In this document: positions 43,981-51,315 of the stretch, piece by piece | Numbering within the stretch: the stretch's first letter is position 1 | How the letters are laid out: the number at the start of each line of letters is the position of its first letter | Origin: Paractinoplanes toevensis | Lineage (GTDB): Bacteria > Actinomycetota > Actinomycetes > Mycobacteriales > Micromonosporaceae | Direction of reading: 5' to 3' | Length of the DNA stretch: 64,000 nt | Assembly (NCBI RefSeq): GCF_018332695.1 | Contig: NZ_BOQN01000010.1 | Coordinates: 62,001 to 126,000 of the forward strand | Notes under the pieces: generated by a model | What the model was told of the DNA's origin: nothing | The model's input: the letters and a program-made list of their open reading frames with translations, nothing else | Database searches by the model: none | Made by a program: the position numbers and the translations under genes

Positions 43981-44238
43981 ATGGTGGCGACGTCCGACAA
44001 CCTGCTGCGCCGGCTGGCCCGGGTGAACCCGACCACCGCGTTCATCGTGGCGCTGGGGTTGATGCTGGCCGGGCTGTTCCTGCCGGGGATCGTGGGCGCG
44101 GCCCTGTTGTTCCTGCTGGCGGCCGGTCTGGCCGCGCTGACGTTCACCACCTGGCCGGTGCAGAGACCGTCGACCCGGACCCTGCGGATGGTGATGCTCG
44201 TTCTGCTGGTGGCCGCAGTGATCGCGAAGGCTGTGTAA
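43981..44238 (+). CDS. Small membrane protein, two helices
   Basis: The protein has 85 residues. After RRLARVNPTTAFIVAL two to three closely spaced hydrophobic segments follow (ALGLMLAGLFLPGIVGAALLFLLAAGLAAL and MVMLVLLVAAVIAKAV) joined by a short WPVQRPSTRTLR loop. A clear AGGAGG lies 4 nt before ATG 43981. Small conserved actinobacterial membrane protein of unknown function. It lies upstream of the Zur box but has its own region. Confidence 0.75.
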   Translation: MVATSDNLLRRLARVNPTTAFIVALGLMLAGLFLPGIVGAALLFLLAAGLAALTFTTWPVQRPSTRTLRMVMLVLLVAAVIAKAV

Positions 44239-44253
44239 AACCCATGCGCTTTT

Positions 44254-44272
44254 GACAATCATTATCATTGTC
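44254..44272 (+). promoter_or_regulatory. Zur box upstream of the zinc operon
   Basis: GACAATCATTATCATTGTC is a 19-bp near-perfect palindrome (8 of 9 arm positions) in locally AT-rich DNA, 17 bp before the znuA ATG. It fits the Fur/Zur-type pattern with an inner ATxATTxTxAT. The zur gene lies in the same operon, which supports Zur over Fur. Confidence 0.75.
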
Positions 44273-44288
44273 GGCGACAGTGGGTGCT

Positions 44289-45182
44289 ATGCCCCGCGTT
44301 CTGCTCGCCGCACTGCTGACCCTCGCCGTGGCGGCCGGGTGCGCCGACCGGCCGGCCCAGGCCGACGGCAAGCTGAACGTGGTGACCGCCTTCTACCCGC
44401 TGCAGTTCCTCAGCGAACGCATCGGGGGCGACACGGTGGCCGTCACCAACCTCACCAAACCGGGCGCCGAGCCGCACGACGTCGAGCTGAACCCGCGCCA
44501 GGTCGCCGACGTCGCCGACGCCGGCCTCGCGGTCTACCTGAGCGGTTTCCAGCCGGCCGTCGACGCCGCCATCGCCCAGGAGGCCAAGGACCGCTCGTTC
44601 GACGTCGCGTCGGTGGTCGAGCTGCTGCCGTACACCGAGAAGACCGAGGAGTCGGAAGGCGGCGACCGCGACCCGCACGTGTGGCTCGACCCGGTCCGGT
44701 TCAGCACCATCGCCGGCGCCCTCGGCGAGAAGATGGCCGCCGCCGACCCGGCGCACGCCGCGGCCTACCGATCCGCGGCCGCCGAACTGCAGACCCAACT
44801 TCAGGACCTCAACAAGGAGTACGCGAAGAGCCTGGCGAGTTGTCAGCGGCATGAGCTGGTCACCAGTCACAGCGCGTTCAACTACCTGGCCACCCGCTAC
44901 GGCCTCACCCAGGTCGGCATCACCGGCATCTCCCCCGAGGCCGAGCCCTCCCCGCAGCGCCTCGCCGCCGTGGCCGAACAGGCGAGAGCGACCGGCAGCA
45001 CCACGATCTTCTTCGAGACGCTGGTGAGCCCGAAGGTGGCCGAGACCATCGCCCGCGAGGTCGGGGCCAGGACCGCCGTGCTCGACCCGCTGGAGGGGCT
45101 GACCGACACGACGTCCGACTACTTCACCGTCATGCGCGCCAATCTGGCCGCACTGACCGAGGCATTGGGGTGCACCTCATGA
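44289..45182 (+). CDS. znuA: Zinc ABC transporter substrate-binding lipoprotein
   Basis: The protein has 297 residues. The lipobox AVAAGC gives C18 as the lipidated residue. Cluster A-I metal-binding features are PLQFLSERIGGDTVAV, PGAEPHDVELNP (H), DPHVWLDPV (H) and TSHSAFNYLATRYG (H), then FFETLVSPKVAETIA with a conserved E/D region. The usual His-rich loop of ZnuA is reduced to an acidic stretch (TEKTEESEGGDRD). It binds zinc outside the membrane for ZnuBC. ATG 44289 has no Shine-Dalgarno, so a leaderless mRNA starting under the Zur box is likely. Confidence 0.93.
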   Translation: MPRVLLAALLTLAVAAGCADRPAQADGKLNVVTAFYPLQFLSERIGGDTVAVTNLTKPGAEPHDVELNPRQVADVADAGLAVYLSGFQPAVDAAIAQEAKDRSFDVASVVELLPYTEKTEESEGGDRDPHVWLDPVRFSTIAGALGEKMAAADPAHAAAYRSAAAELQTQLQDLNKEYAKSLASCQRHELVTSHSAFNYLATRYGLTQVGITGISPEAEPSPQRLAAVAEQARATGSTTIFFETLVSPKVAETIAREVGARTAVLDPLEGLTDTTSDYFTVMRANLAALTEALGCTS

Positions 45183-45961
45183 CCGTCGTCGACGTACGCC
45201 ACCTGGCCGTCGGGTACGACGGCCGGGAGATCCTGCACGACGTCTCGCTGGCCGTCAGCGGTGGCGAGGTCGTCGCCATCCTCGGCGCCAACGGCTCCGG
45301 CAAGTCCACCCTCATCCGTACGATCCTCGGCCTCGTCCCCGCCGCCCGCGGCGACATCGACCTGTTCGGCACCGCCCAGCGGAAGTTCCGGGACTGGGCC
45401 CGGGTCGGCTACGTCCCGCAGCGCCTCGGCGCCGGCAGCGGCGTGCCCGCCACCGTCGGTGAGGTGGTGGCCTCCGGCCGGCTGGCCCGGCGCGGCATCT
45501 TCCGCCCGGCCGGCACCGCCGACCGGGCCGCGGTCACGGCGGCCCTGGAGGACGTCGGCCTGCTCGACCGGATCGCCGACCCGGTGTCGACCCTGTCCGG
45601 CGGCCAGCAGCAGCGCACCCTCATCGCCCGCGCCCTGGCCGGGAAGCCCGACCTGCTGGTCCTCGACGAGCCCACGGCCGGCGTGGACGCCGCCAGCCAG
45701 GAGGCGTTCGCCGCCGCCCTGGGCCGGTTCGCGGCCCGCGGCGGCACGATCCTGCTCGTCGCGCACGAGCTGGGCCCGCTGCGGCCGCTGATCGACCGGG
45801 CCGTCGTGGTGCACGAGGGCCGCATCGCCCACGAGGGCGTGCCGCCCGAACCGGCCGGCCACCACGCCGACCCCGGCCACGACCACGTGCACCCGCACGC
45901 CGCCCTGGAGAAGGCCGGCATCTGCGAGTGGGCGCCGGCCGACCGGATGACGGCGGGCTGA
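45179..45961 (+). CDS. znuC: Zinc ABC transporter ATP-binding protein
   Basis: The protein has 260 residues. It has Walker A GANGSGKST, Q-loop GYVPQRLG, signature LSGGQQQRT, Walker B LLVLDEPTAGVD and switch H in VAHEL. The C-terminal tail is rich in His (HHADPGHDHVHPHAA), which may sense or hold zinc. ATG 45179 overlaps the znuA stop (ATGA); GTG 45170 is an alternative. It powers zinc import with ZnuB. Confidence 0.93.
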   Translation: MTVVDVRHLAVGYDGREILHDVSLAVSGGEVVAILGANGSGKSTLIRTILGLVPAARGDIDLFGTAQRKFRDWARVGYVPQRLGAGSGVPATVGEVVASGRLARRGIFRPAGTADRAAVTAALEDVGLLDRIADPVSTLSGGQQQRTLIARALAGKPDLLVLDEPTAGVDAASQEAFAAALGRFAARGGTILLVAHELGPLRPLIDRAVVVHEGRIAHEGVPPEPAGHHADPGHDHVHPHAALEKAGICEWAPADRMTAG

Positions 45962-45962
45962 A

Positions 45963-46829
45963 ATGGATCTCTTCCAGTACGACTTCATGATCCGTGCACT
46001 GATCGGCGCGCTGGTGATCGGCCTGGCCGCCCCCGCCCTCGGCATCTACCTGGTGCAGCGGCGGCTGTCGCTGATCGGCGACGGCATCGGCCACGTCGCG
46101 CTCACCGGTGTCGGCGTGGGCCTGCTGCTGCACCACTCCCCGGTGATCAGCGCGGTGATCGTGTCGGCGATCGGCGCGGTCGGCATCGAACTGATCCGCC
46201 AGCGCGGCCGCACCTCCGGCGACCTGGCCCTGGCGCTGCTGTTCTACGGCGGCATCGCGGGCGGCGTGGTGCTGGTCGGGCTCTCCGACGACAGCAGCAA
46301 CGCCAACCTGATGCAGTACCTGTTCGGTTCGCTGATCACCACCTCGCCGCAGGACGTCGTGGTCATCGTCGCGCTCGGCGCGGCGGTCCTGATCACCATG
46401 ACGGTGTTCCGCCCGGCGCTGTTCGCGGTCTGCAACGACGAGGAGTACGCCAAGGTCAGCGGCCTTCCGGTGCGTACCCTCAATCTGCTGATGGCGGTGA
46501 CCACCGCGGTGACCGTGACCATCGCCATGCGTACCGTCGGATTGCTCTTGGTCTCTGCTCTGATGGTCGTCCCGGTCGCCGCCGCCCAGCAGGTCACCCG
46601 GGGTTTCCTCACGACGATGGCGCTCGCCATGGTGATCGGGCTCGGCGCCGCGGGGGTCGGCGTGGCCGTCTCCGCCGAAGCGGACACCGCCCCCGGCGCG
46701 ACCACCGTCATCGTCGCGCTCGCCGTCTTCGTGGCGATCGCGGCCGGCGGCGCTGCCGTCCGGGCGCTGCGTCGCCGCGCCCAGCATCCCCGGGAAGTGG
46801 AGCCGCCCGATGTCGTCCTCCAAGGATGA
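45963..46829 (+). CDS. znuB: Zinc ABC transporter permease (ABC-3 family)
   Basis: The protein has 288 residues and eight to nine hydrophobic segments. The ABC-3 family signature is YLVQRRLSLIGDGIGHVALTGVGVG near the start, then YLFGSLITTS and RTVGLLLVSALMVVPVAAAQ. It starts 1 bp after the znuC stop. It forms the channel for zinc import. Confidence 0.94.
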   Translation: MDLFQYDFMIRALIGALVIGLAAPALGIYLVQRRLSLIGDGIGHVALTGVGVGLLLHHSPVISAVIVSAIGAVGIELIRQRGRTSGDLALALLFYGGIAGGVVLVGLSDDSSNANLMQYLFGSLITTSPQDVVVIVALGAAVLITMTVFRPALFAVCNDEEYAKVSGLPVRTLNLLMAVTTAVTVTIAMRTVGLLLVSALMVVPVAAAQQVTRGFLTTMALAMVIGLGAAGVGVAVSAEADTAPGATTVIVALAVFVAIAAGGAAVRALRRRAQHPREVEPPDVVLQG

Positions 46830-47163
46830 GCCGCAGGCACACGCTAAATTGGGCACCGCGATGACGACGTCGACCGGATATGAGGCGTACGAATCGGCCG
46901 GGGAGCTCCTGCGTGCTCTGTCCGCGCCGATCCGTGTCGCGATCGTCGCGGAGCTCGGTGTGGGAGAACGCTGCGTGCACGAGTTGGTGGAGAAACTGGG
47001 CGCACCCCAGCCGCTGGTGTCCCAGCATCTGCGGGTGCTGCGCGGCGCCGGCGTGGTCCGGGGTGCACGCCGTGGCCGGGAGATCGCATACTCGCTGGTG
47101 GACGACCACGTCGCGCACATCGTCGCCGACGCCGTCAGCCACGCGAGGGAGGTCAGATCGTGA
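46810..47163 (+). CDS. ArsR/SmtB-family zinc-responsive regulator
   Basis: The protein has 117 residues. It has a winged-helix fold (LLRALSAPIRVAIVAELGVGERCVHELVEKLGAPQPLVSQHLRVLRGAGVV). The alpha-5 metal site is intact with exact spacing: D98, H100, H111 and E114 in DDHVAHIVADAVSHARE, as in SmtB and CzrA, so zinc is the likely ligand. The alpha-3 Cys motif is reduced to one cysteine (C55). ATG 46810 overlaps znuB and has GGAG 8 nt upstream; ATG 46861 is an alternative. The pairing with zur matches the known smtB-zur operon of mycobacteria. Confidence 0.88.
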   Translation: MSSSKDEPQAHAKLGTAMTTSTGYEAYESAGELLRALSAPIRVAIVAELGVGERCVHELVEKLGAPQPLVSQHLRVLRGAGVVRGARRGREIAYSLVDDHVAHIVADAVSHAREVRS

Positions 47164-47564
47164 ACGCCGAATCGACCGCGCAGCGCAACACCAAGCAGCG
47201 CAGCGCGGTGAGCGCCGTGCTCAACGACACCGAGGGCTTCAACAGCGCCCAGGACCTGCACGCGATCCTGCGGGAGCGGGGCGAACGCGTCGGCCTCACC
47301 ACGGTGTACCGCACGCTGCAGGGCCTCGCCGACGCCGGCGAGATCGACGTGATGCGCCCGCCCGGCGGCGAGCACCTCTACCGCCGGTGCAGCCAGGGCC
47401 ACCACCATCACCTGGTCTGCCGCTCCTGCGGCACGGCGGTCGAGGTGGAGGGCCCGGCGGTCGAGTCGTGGGCCGACCGGGTGGCCGCGCAGCACGGCTT
47501 CGTCGACGTCTCGCACACGATGGAGATCTTCGGCACCTGTCCGGAGTGCGCGACCAAGCGCTGA
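47160..47564 (+). CDS. zur: Zinc uptake regulator (Fur family)
   Basis: The protein has 134 residues. The winged helix carries TTVYRTLQGLADAGEIDV. The sensing region has RRCSQGHHHHLVCRSCG (H81-84) and the structural zinc site uses C87, C90, C127 and C130. With zinc bound it represses the operon, probably at the 44254-44272 palindrome. Its GTG overlaps the arsR stop (GTGA). It is last in the five-gene zinc operon. Confidence 0.92.
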   Translation: MNAESTAQRNTKQRSAVSAVLNDTEGFNSAQDLHAILRERGERVGLTTVYRTLQGLADAGEIDVMRPPGGEHLYRRCSQGHHHHLVCRSCGTAVEVEGPAVESWADRVAAQHGFVDVSHTMEIFGTCPECATKR

Positions 47565-47591
47565 TCCACTCCACGTGGGACGCTGTGCCCC

Positions 47592-48206
47592 GTGAAGCTT
47601 TACGCCGAGCGGATCCCCACCGCCATCCGCCAACTGCTCACCGACATCATCGTCATCATCTGGGTCTACCTGTGGATCCGGGCCGGTCTCTGGGTGCACG
47701 ACATGGTCGAGAAACTGGCCGTGCCGGGCCAGAAACTGCAGAGCGCGGGCGGCGGCATCGCCGACAACCTGGCCGACGCCGGCGGCAAGATCGGCCGGGT
47801 GCCGCTGGTCGGCGACCAGCTGGTCAAACCGTTCAACGGTGCCGCCGACGCGGCCCGCTCGCTCGCCGACGCGGGCGCCCAGCAGCAGGAAATAGTCGAT
47901 CAGCTGGCGCTGATCATGATGATCCTCGCGCTCTCCGTTCCGCTCGCGCTGGTGCTGTTCCTCTGGCTTCCGCTGCGGTTGCGGTGGATGCGCCGGGCCG
48001 CGGTGGCTTCTTCGGTACGGAGTGAGCCCGCCGGCCGCGATCTCCTGGCCTTGCGCGCCCTCGCCGGCCAGCCCCTGAACGAGCTGGCCAAACTCGGCCC
48101 CGACATCGCCCAGAGCTGGCGCAACGGCGACGCCGCGGCGCTGGACGCGCTCGCCGGGCTGGAACTCAAGAAGCTGGGCCTGACGGCGTCGGGCCGCCGC
48201 CGGTGA
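47592..48206 (+). CDS. Two-helix membrane protein of unknown function
   Basis: The protein has 204 residues. TM1 (LLTDIIVIIWVYLWIRAGLWVH) and TM2 (LALIMMILALSVPLALVLFLWLPL) flank a ~70-residue outside loop rich in Ala and Gly with a helical pattern. The C-terminal ~70 residues are cytoplasmic. GTG 47592 starts 27 bp after zur, so it may be read with the zinc operon, but nothing in the sequence speaks of metals. Its end overlaps the convergent hydrolase by 41 bp. Confidence 0.75.
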   Translation: MKLYAERIPTAIRQLLTDIIVIIWVYLWIRAGLWVHDMVEKLAVPGQKLQSAGGGIADNLADAGGKIGRVPLVGDQLVKPFNGAADAARSLADAGAQQQEIVDQLALIMMILALSVPLALVLFLWLPLRLRWMRRAAVASSVRSEPAGRDLLALRALAGQPLNELAKLGPDIAQSWRNGDAAALDALAGLELKKLGLTASGRRR

Positions 48207-49011
48207 TCCGGGCCAGGGCGTACGTGGCGAGCGGCCCGGCCGCCTGCTCGGGCACCCAGTGGCTCACCCCGCGCAGCACCACGAGCTGGTAATCGGCCTC
48301 CACCCAGTCCCGGGTGCGCAACGCGGCGGTGCGGGCGACGACACCGTCCCGGTCACTCCAGACGTACGTGGTGGGCACGGTGATCACGCTGACGCCGCCC
48401 AGGTCGCTGCCGCTGAAAGCGCGGTACCAGTTGAGGCCGCCGGTCAGCGCGCCCGGTTCACGCATCGCGTCCACGTACAGCGACGCCCGGTCACCGATCG
48501 GGTTCAGCATCGCCTTGAGCACCGCCGCGTTCGCGCCGAGCAGGAAACGCTCGGCGATCGCGCTGCGGAACACGGCGAAGTAGCTGAACCGGGCCCGCTG
48601 GGTCGGCCGGACCCGCATGGCCAGGCGCAACGCGCGCGGATGGGGCACCGACACCGCGGTCAGGGTGCTCACCCGCTCGGGGTACTGGGCGGCCAGGATC
48701 CAGCCGACCTGCGCGCCCCAGTCGTGGCCGATGACGTGCGCCTTCTCGACGCCGAGGGCGTCCAGGATCGCGATGGCGTCCTTGGCCGGCTCGGTGATCC
48801 GGTAGGCGCTGACGTTCTCCGGGCGGGCGCCGGGCGAGTAACCACGCTGGTCTACGGCGTACGTGCGCAGGCCGGCCTCGTGCAGCCGGGGCAGGATCAG
48901 GTCGAACTCCCGGTGATCCTGCGGAAAGCCGTGCAGCAGCAGAACCGGCTCGCCGTCGGCCGGCCCACCCTCGTACACGTCGAAGGTCATCCCGCGCGCC
49001 TTGATCTCCAT
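48166..49011 (-). CDS. Alpha/beta hydrolase (epoxide-hydrolase-like)
   Basis: The protein has 281 residues. The oxyanion region is LLLHGFPQDHREFD, the nucleophile elbow is GHDWGAQVGW (Asp nucleophile, as in epoxide hydrolases and dehalogenases), and the C-terminal His is in RGVSHWVPEQAA. A Tyr-rich cap region follows. The HGFP plus Asp elbow fits a soluble epoxide hydrolase. GAGGGAG lies 7 nt before ATG 49011; the first 16 in-frame residues upstream are not coding-like. Confidence 0.9.
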   Translation of the reverse strand: MEIKARGMTFDVYEGGPADGEPVLLLHGFPQDHREFDLILPRLHEAGLRTYAVDQRGYSPGARPENVSAYRITEPAKDAIAILDALGVEKAHVIGHDWGAQVGWILAAQYPERVSTLTAVSVPHPRALRLAMRVRPTQRARFSYFAVFRSAIAERFLLGANAAVLKAMLNPIGDRASLYVDAMREPGALTGGLNWYRAFSGSDLGGVSVITVPTTYVWSDRDGVVARTAALRTRDWVEADYQLVVLRGVSHWVPEQAAGPLATYALARITGGGPTPSGPAS

Positions 49012-49073
49012 GTGACGGCTCCCTCGCTGTCCACGCACTGCCAACGGTGTTAGCGTCATCGAAACACATGCAG

Positions 49074-49153
49074 CGAAGCTTGTTCGCGACGGCGGAGATC
49101 AGCTGCATCGCTCACGCGATGCGGGGGTCGAGGTAGGTCGCGAACAAGCTTCG
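49074..49153. repeat. Perfect 17-bp inverted repeat with nested hairpin
   Basis: CGAAGCTTGTTCGCGAC (49074-49090) is the exact reverse complement of 49137-49153. The 46-nt spacer contains a second perfect hairpin, GCATCGC-TCAC-GCGATGC (49105-49122). The right arm ends 2 bp before the first stem of the TPP riboswitch. It could fold as a long RNA stem, act as two operator half-sites, or be a small mobile element relic. Confidence 0.8.
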
Positions 49154-49155
49154 AT

Positions 49156-49241
49156 CCGACAGGGGAGCGCACAGCGCTGAGAGTGCGGGCAACCGCAGAC
49201 CCTCGTACCTGATCTGGGTAATGCCAGCGCAGGAAGCTCGG
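49156..49241 (+). ncRNA. TPP (thiamine pyrophosphate) riboswitch
   Basis: The conserved THI-box blocks are in order: AGGGGAGC, then GCTGAGAGTG, ACCCTCGTACCTGATCTGG and GTAATGCCAGCGCAGGAAG. The closing stem pairs CCGA (49156-49159) with TCGG (49238-49241). It binds TPP and represses expression. It lies 67 bp upstream of the ykoE-type gene, which fits vitamin B1 precursor uptake. Confidence 0.93.
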
Positions 49242-49280
49242 TCTTTCTCCAGCCGCGCCGCAGCGTTGCGGCGTGCGTCT

Positions 49281-49302
49281 CCTCCCGGTACCCATCGGGA
49301 GG
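49281..49302 (+). promoter_or_regulatory. Shine-Dalgarno-sequestering hairpin (riboswitch expression platform)
   Basis: CCTCCCG (49281-49287) pairs perfectly with CGGGAGG (49296-49302) over an 8-nt loop. The right arm contains the GGGAGG ribosome site of the gene at 49308. A second perfect hairpin, CGCCGCA-GCGT-TGCGGCG, is at 49256-49273. The layout suggests translational control by TPP. Confidence 0.65.
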
Positions 49303-49307
49303 TACAC

Positions 49308-49889
49308 ATGGCAACAAATCCCAACCGCTGGCGCACGATAGACATCGTGATCGCCTCGATCGTGGCCGTCGCGTTCGGCGTCATCTTCTGGGCCTGGGGC
49401 CTGCTCTGGAACGGGCCGGCCGACGCCATCCCGCTGCCCGGGCGGGCCGTCCTCTACGGGATGTGGCTGGTCCCGGCCGTGCTCGGCGCGCTGATCGTGC
49501 GCAAGCCCGGAGCCGCGTTCTACACCCTCACCCTCGCCTCGCTGGTCTCCGTCGCGATCGGCACGAGCTGGGGCTGGACCCTCGTCGTGCAGGGACCGCT
49601 GGAAGCCCTCGGCGCCGAACTGATCTTCGCGGCGTTCGCCTACAAGGTCTACAACCTGCCGGTGGCGCTGCTCGCCGGCGCCACCGCCGGCATCGTCGCC
49701 TCGGTGTACGACGCGCTGGTCTGGTACCCCGGCACGTCCTGGGCCAGCATGCGACTGCCGTACATCCTGATCACCGCGGCGTCGTCGCTGGTGATCGCCG
49801 GCCTGGGCAGCCTCCTGCTGGTCCGGGCGCTCGCCCAGACCGGGGTGCTCGACCGGTTCGCGGCCGGCCGTTCCCGCGCCCTCGTCTGA
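49308..49889 (+). CDS. ykoE: ECF transporter S component, YkoE type (thiamine precursor)
   Basis: The protein has 193 residues and about five to six hydrophobic segments. It reads WRTIDIVIASIVAVAFGVIFWAWGLLW at the start, then GRAVLYGMWLVPAVLGALIVRKPGAAF, GAELIFAAFAYKVYNLPVALLAG and WYPGTSWASMRLPYILITAASS, matching YkoE-type S components that capture hydroxymethylpyrimidine or thiamine. The TPP riboswitch upstream supports this. ATG 49308 follows GGGAGG at 6 nt. Operon ykoE-ykoD-ykoC. Confidence 0.88.
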   Translation: MATNPNRWRTIDIVIASIVAVAFGVIFWAWGLLWNGPADAIPLPGRAVLYGMWLVPAVLGALIVRKPGAAFYTLTLASLVSVAIGTSWGWTLVVQGPLEALGAELIFAAFAYKVYNLPVALLAGATAGIVASVYDALVWYPGTSWASMRLPYILITAASSLVIAGLGSLLLVRALAQTGVLDRFAAGRSRALV

Positions 49890-49899
49890 TCCGTCCCGC

Positions 49900-51315
49900 A
49901 TGAGCAAGGTCGTCCTACGTGGCTTCGGCTGGCGGCACGCGGGCCGCCGCGCCTGGGCGGTCCGCGACGTCGACCTGCGCATCGACCACGGCGAACGGGT
50001 GCTGCTGCTCGGTCCCTCCGGGGCCGGCAAGAGCACCCTGCTCGCCGCGCTGGCCGGCCTGCTCCCCGACGACTCGGGTGAACAGGCCGGCACCGTCGAG
50101 ATCGACGGCCGCTCCCCCGCCGACGCCCGCGACCGGGTCGGCATCGTCTTCCAGGACCCGCAGACCCAGCTGGTGATGGCCCGCAGCGGTGACGACGTCG
50201 CCTTCGGCCTGGAGAACCGGGGCGTGCCGGCCGCCGAGATCTGGCCCCGGGTCGGCGACGCCCTGGACCGGGTCGGCTTCCCCTACCCGATCACCCGGTC
50301 GACGGCGGCCCTGTCCGGCGGCGAGGCACAACGGCTCGCGCTGGCCGGGGTGCTCGCCCTCCGGCCCGGCCTGCTGCTCCTCGACGAACCGACCGCCAAC
50401 CTCGACCCGGCCGGCGCCGACCTGGTCCGCGACGCGATCACCCGCTCCCGCGACCACGACACGACACTGATCCTCGTCGAACACCGGGTGGCCGAGGCGC
50501 TGCCGCTGGTCGACCGGGTGGTGGTGCTCGAAGCGGGCGGCGGCATCCGTGCCGACGGCACCCCCGAGATGGTGTTCACCGCCTACGGCAACCGCCTGGC
50601 CGAGGAGGGCGTGTGGGTGCCCGGGTTCCGCATCTCGCCGCGGAAAGCCGCGGCCCCGCCCACCGGCCCACCGGTGGCCCGCGCCGAGAACGTGACCGTC
50701 GACCAGCGCGTGCACGACGTATCGATGACCGCCGATGAGGGCGAAGTCCTCGCCGTGACCGGGCCGAACGGCGCCGGCAAATCAACGTTCGCTCTGGTCC
50801 TGGGCGGGCTGCTGGCCCCGACCGGCGGCCGGGTGTCGGCATTCGGCGACCAGCGACCGCCGCACCGGTGGCGCGCCGCGACGCTGACCTCGCGCATCGG
50901 TTCCGTCTTCCAGAACCCCGAACACCAGTTCGTGACGAGCCGGGTCGCCGATGAACTCGCGGTCGGCCCGCGCCGTCTCGGCCGATCCGCAGACGAAACG
51001 GCCGGCATCGTCGACGCGCTGCTCCAACGGTTGCGCCTGGAGAAGCTCGCGGCGGCCAACCCCTACACCCTCTCCGGCGGCGAAGCACGCCGCCTGAGCG
51101 TCGCGACCGCCCTGGCCACCGCCCCCCGCCTGCTCGTCCTGGACGAGCCGACCTTCGGCCAGGACCGGCGCACCTGGACCGAGCTGGTCACGCTCCTGGC
51201 GGCGCTGCGCGACGAGGGCCACGCGATCGTGGCGGTAACCCACGACGACGACTTCGTGCAGACCCTCGCCGACCGGACGGTCTCGCTCGGGCGTCTTTCC
51301 CGGCGGCCGTCATGA
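49900..51315 (+). CDS. ykoD: ECF transporter energy-coupling ATPase (duplicated)
   Basis: The protein has 471 residues with two ATPase domains. The first has Walker A GPSGAGKST (38-46), Q-loop VFQDPQTQLV, signature LSGGEAQRL and Walker B LLLDEPTANLD. The second has GPNGAGKST (288-296), VFQNPEHQFV, LSGGEARRL and LVLDEPTFGQD. The fused EcfA-EcfA' pair is the YkoD architecture. It starts 10 bp after the S component and ends overlapping the next gene. Confidence 0.93.
   Translation: MSKVVLRGFGWRHAGRRAWAVRDVDLRIDHGERVLLLGPSGAGKSTLLAALAGLLPDDSGEQAGTVEIDGRSPADARDRVGIVFQDPQTQLVMARSGDDVAFGLENRGVPAAEIWPRVGDALDRVGFPYPITRSTAALSGGEAQRLALAGVLALRPGLLLLDEPTANLDPAGADLVRDAITRSRDHDTTLILVEHRVAEALPLVDRVVVLEAGGGIRADGTPEMVFTAYGNRLAEEGVWVPGFRISPRKAAAPPTGPPVARAENVTVDQRVHDVSMTADEGEVLAVTGPNGAGKSTFALVLGGLLAPTGGRVSAFGDQRPPHRWRAATLTSRIGSVFQNPEHQFVTSRVADELAVGPRRLGRSADETAGIVDALLQRLRLEKLAAANPYTLSGGEARRLSVATALATAPRLLVLDEPTFGQDRRTWTELVTLLAALRDEGHAIVAVTHDDDFVQTLADRTVSLGRLSRRPS

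Noticed and set aside
45621-47699. 692-residue minus-strand ORF over the zinc operon
   Set aside because: Shadow of znuC, znuB, arsR and zur, all of which have clear motifs and coupled starts.
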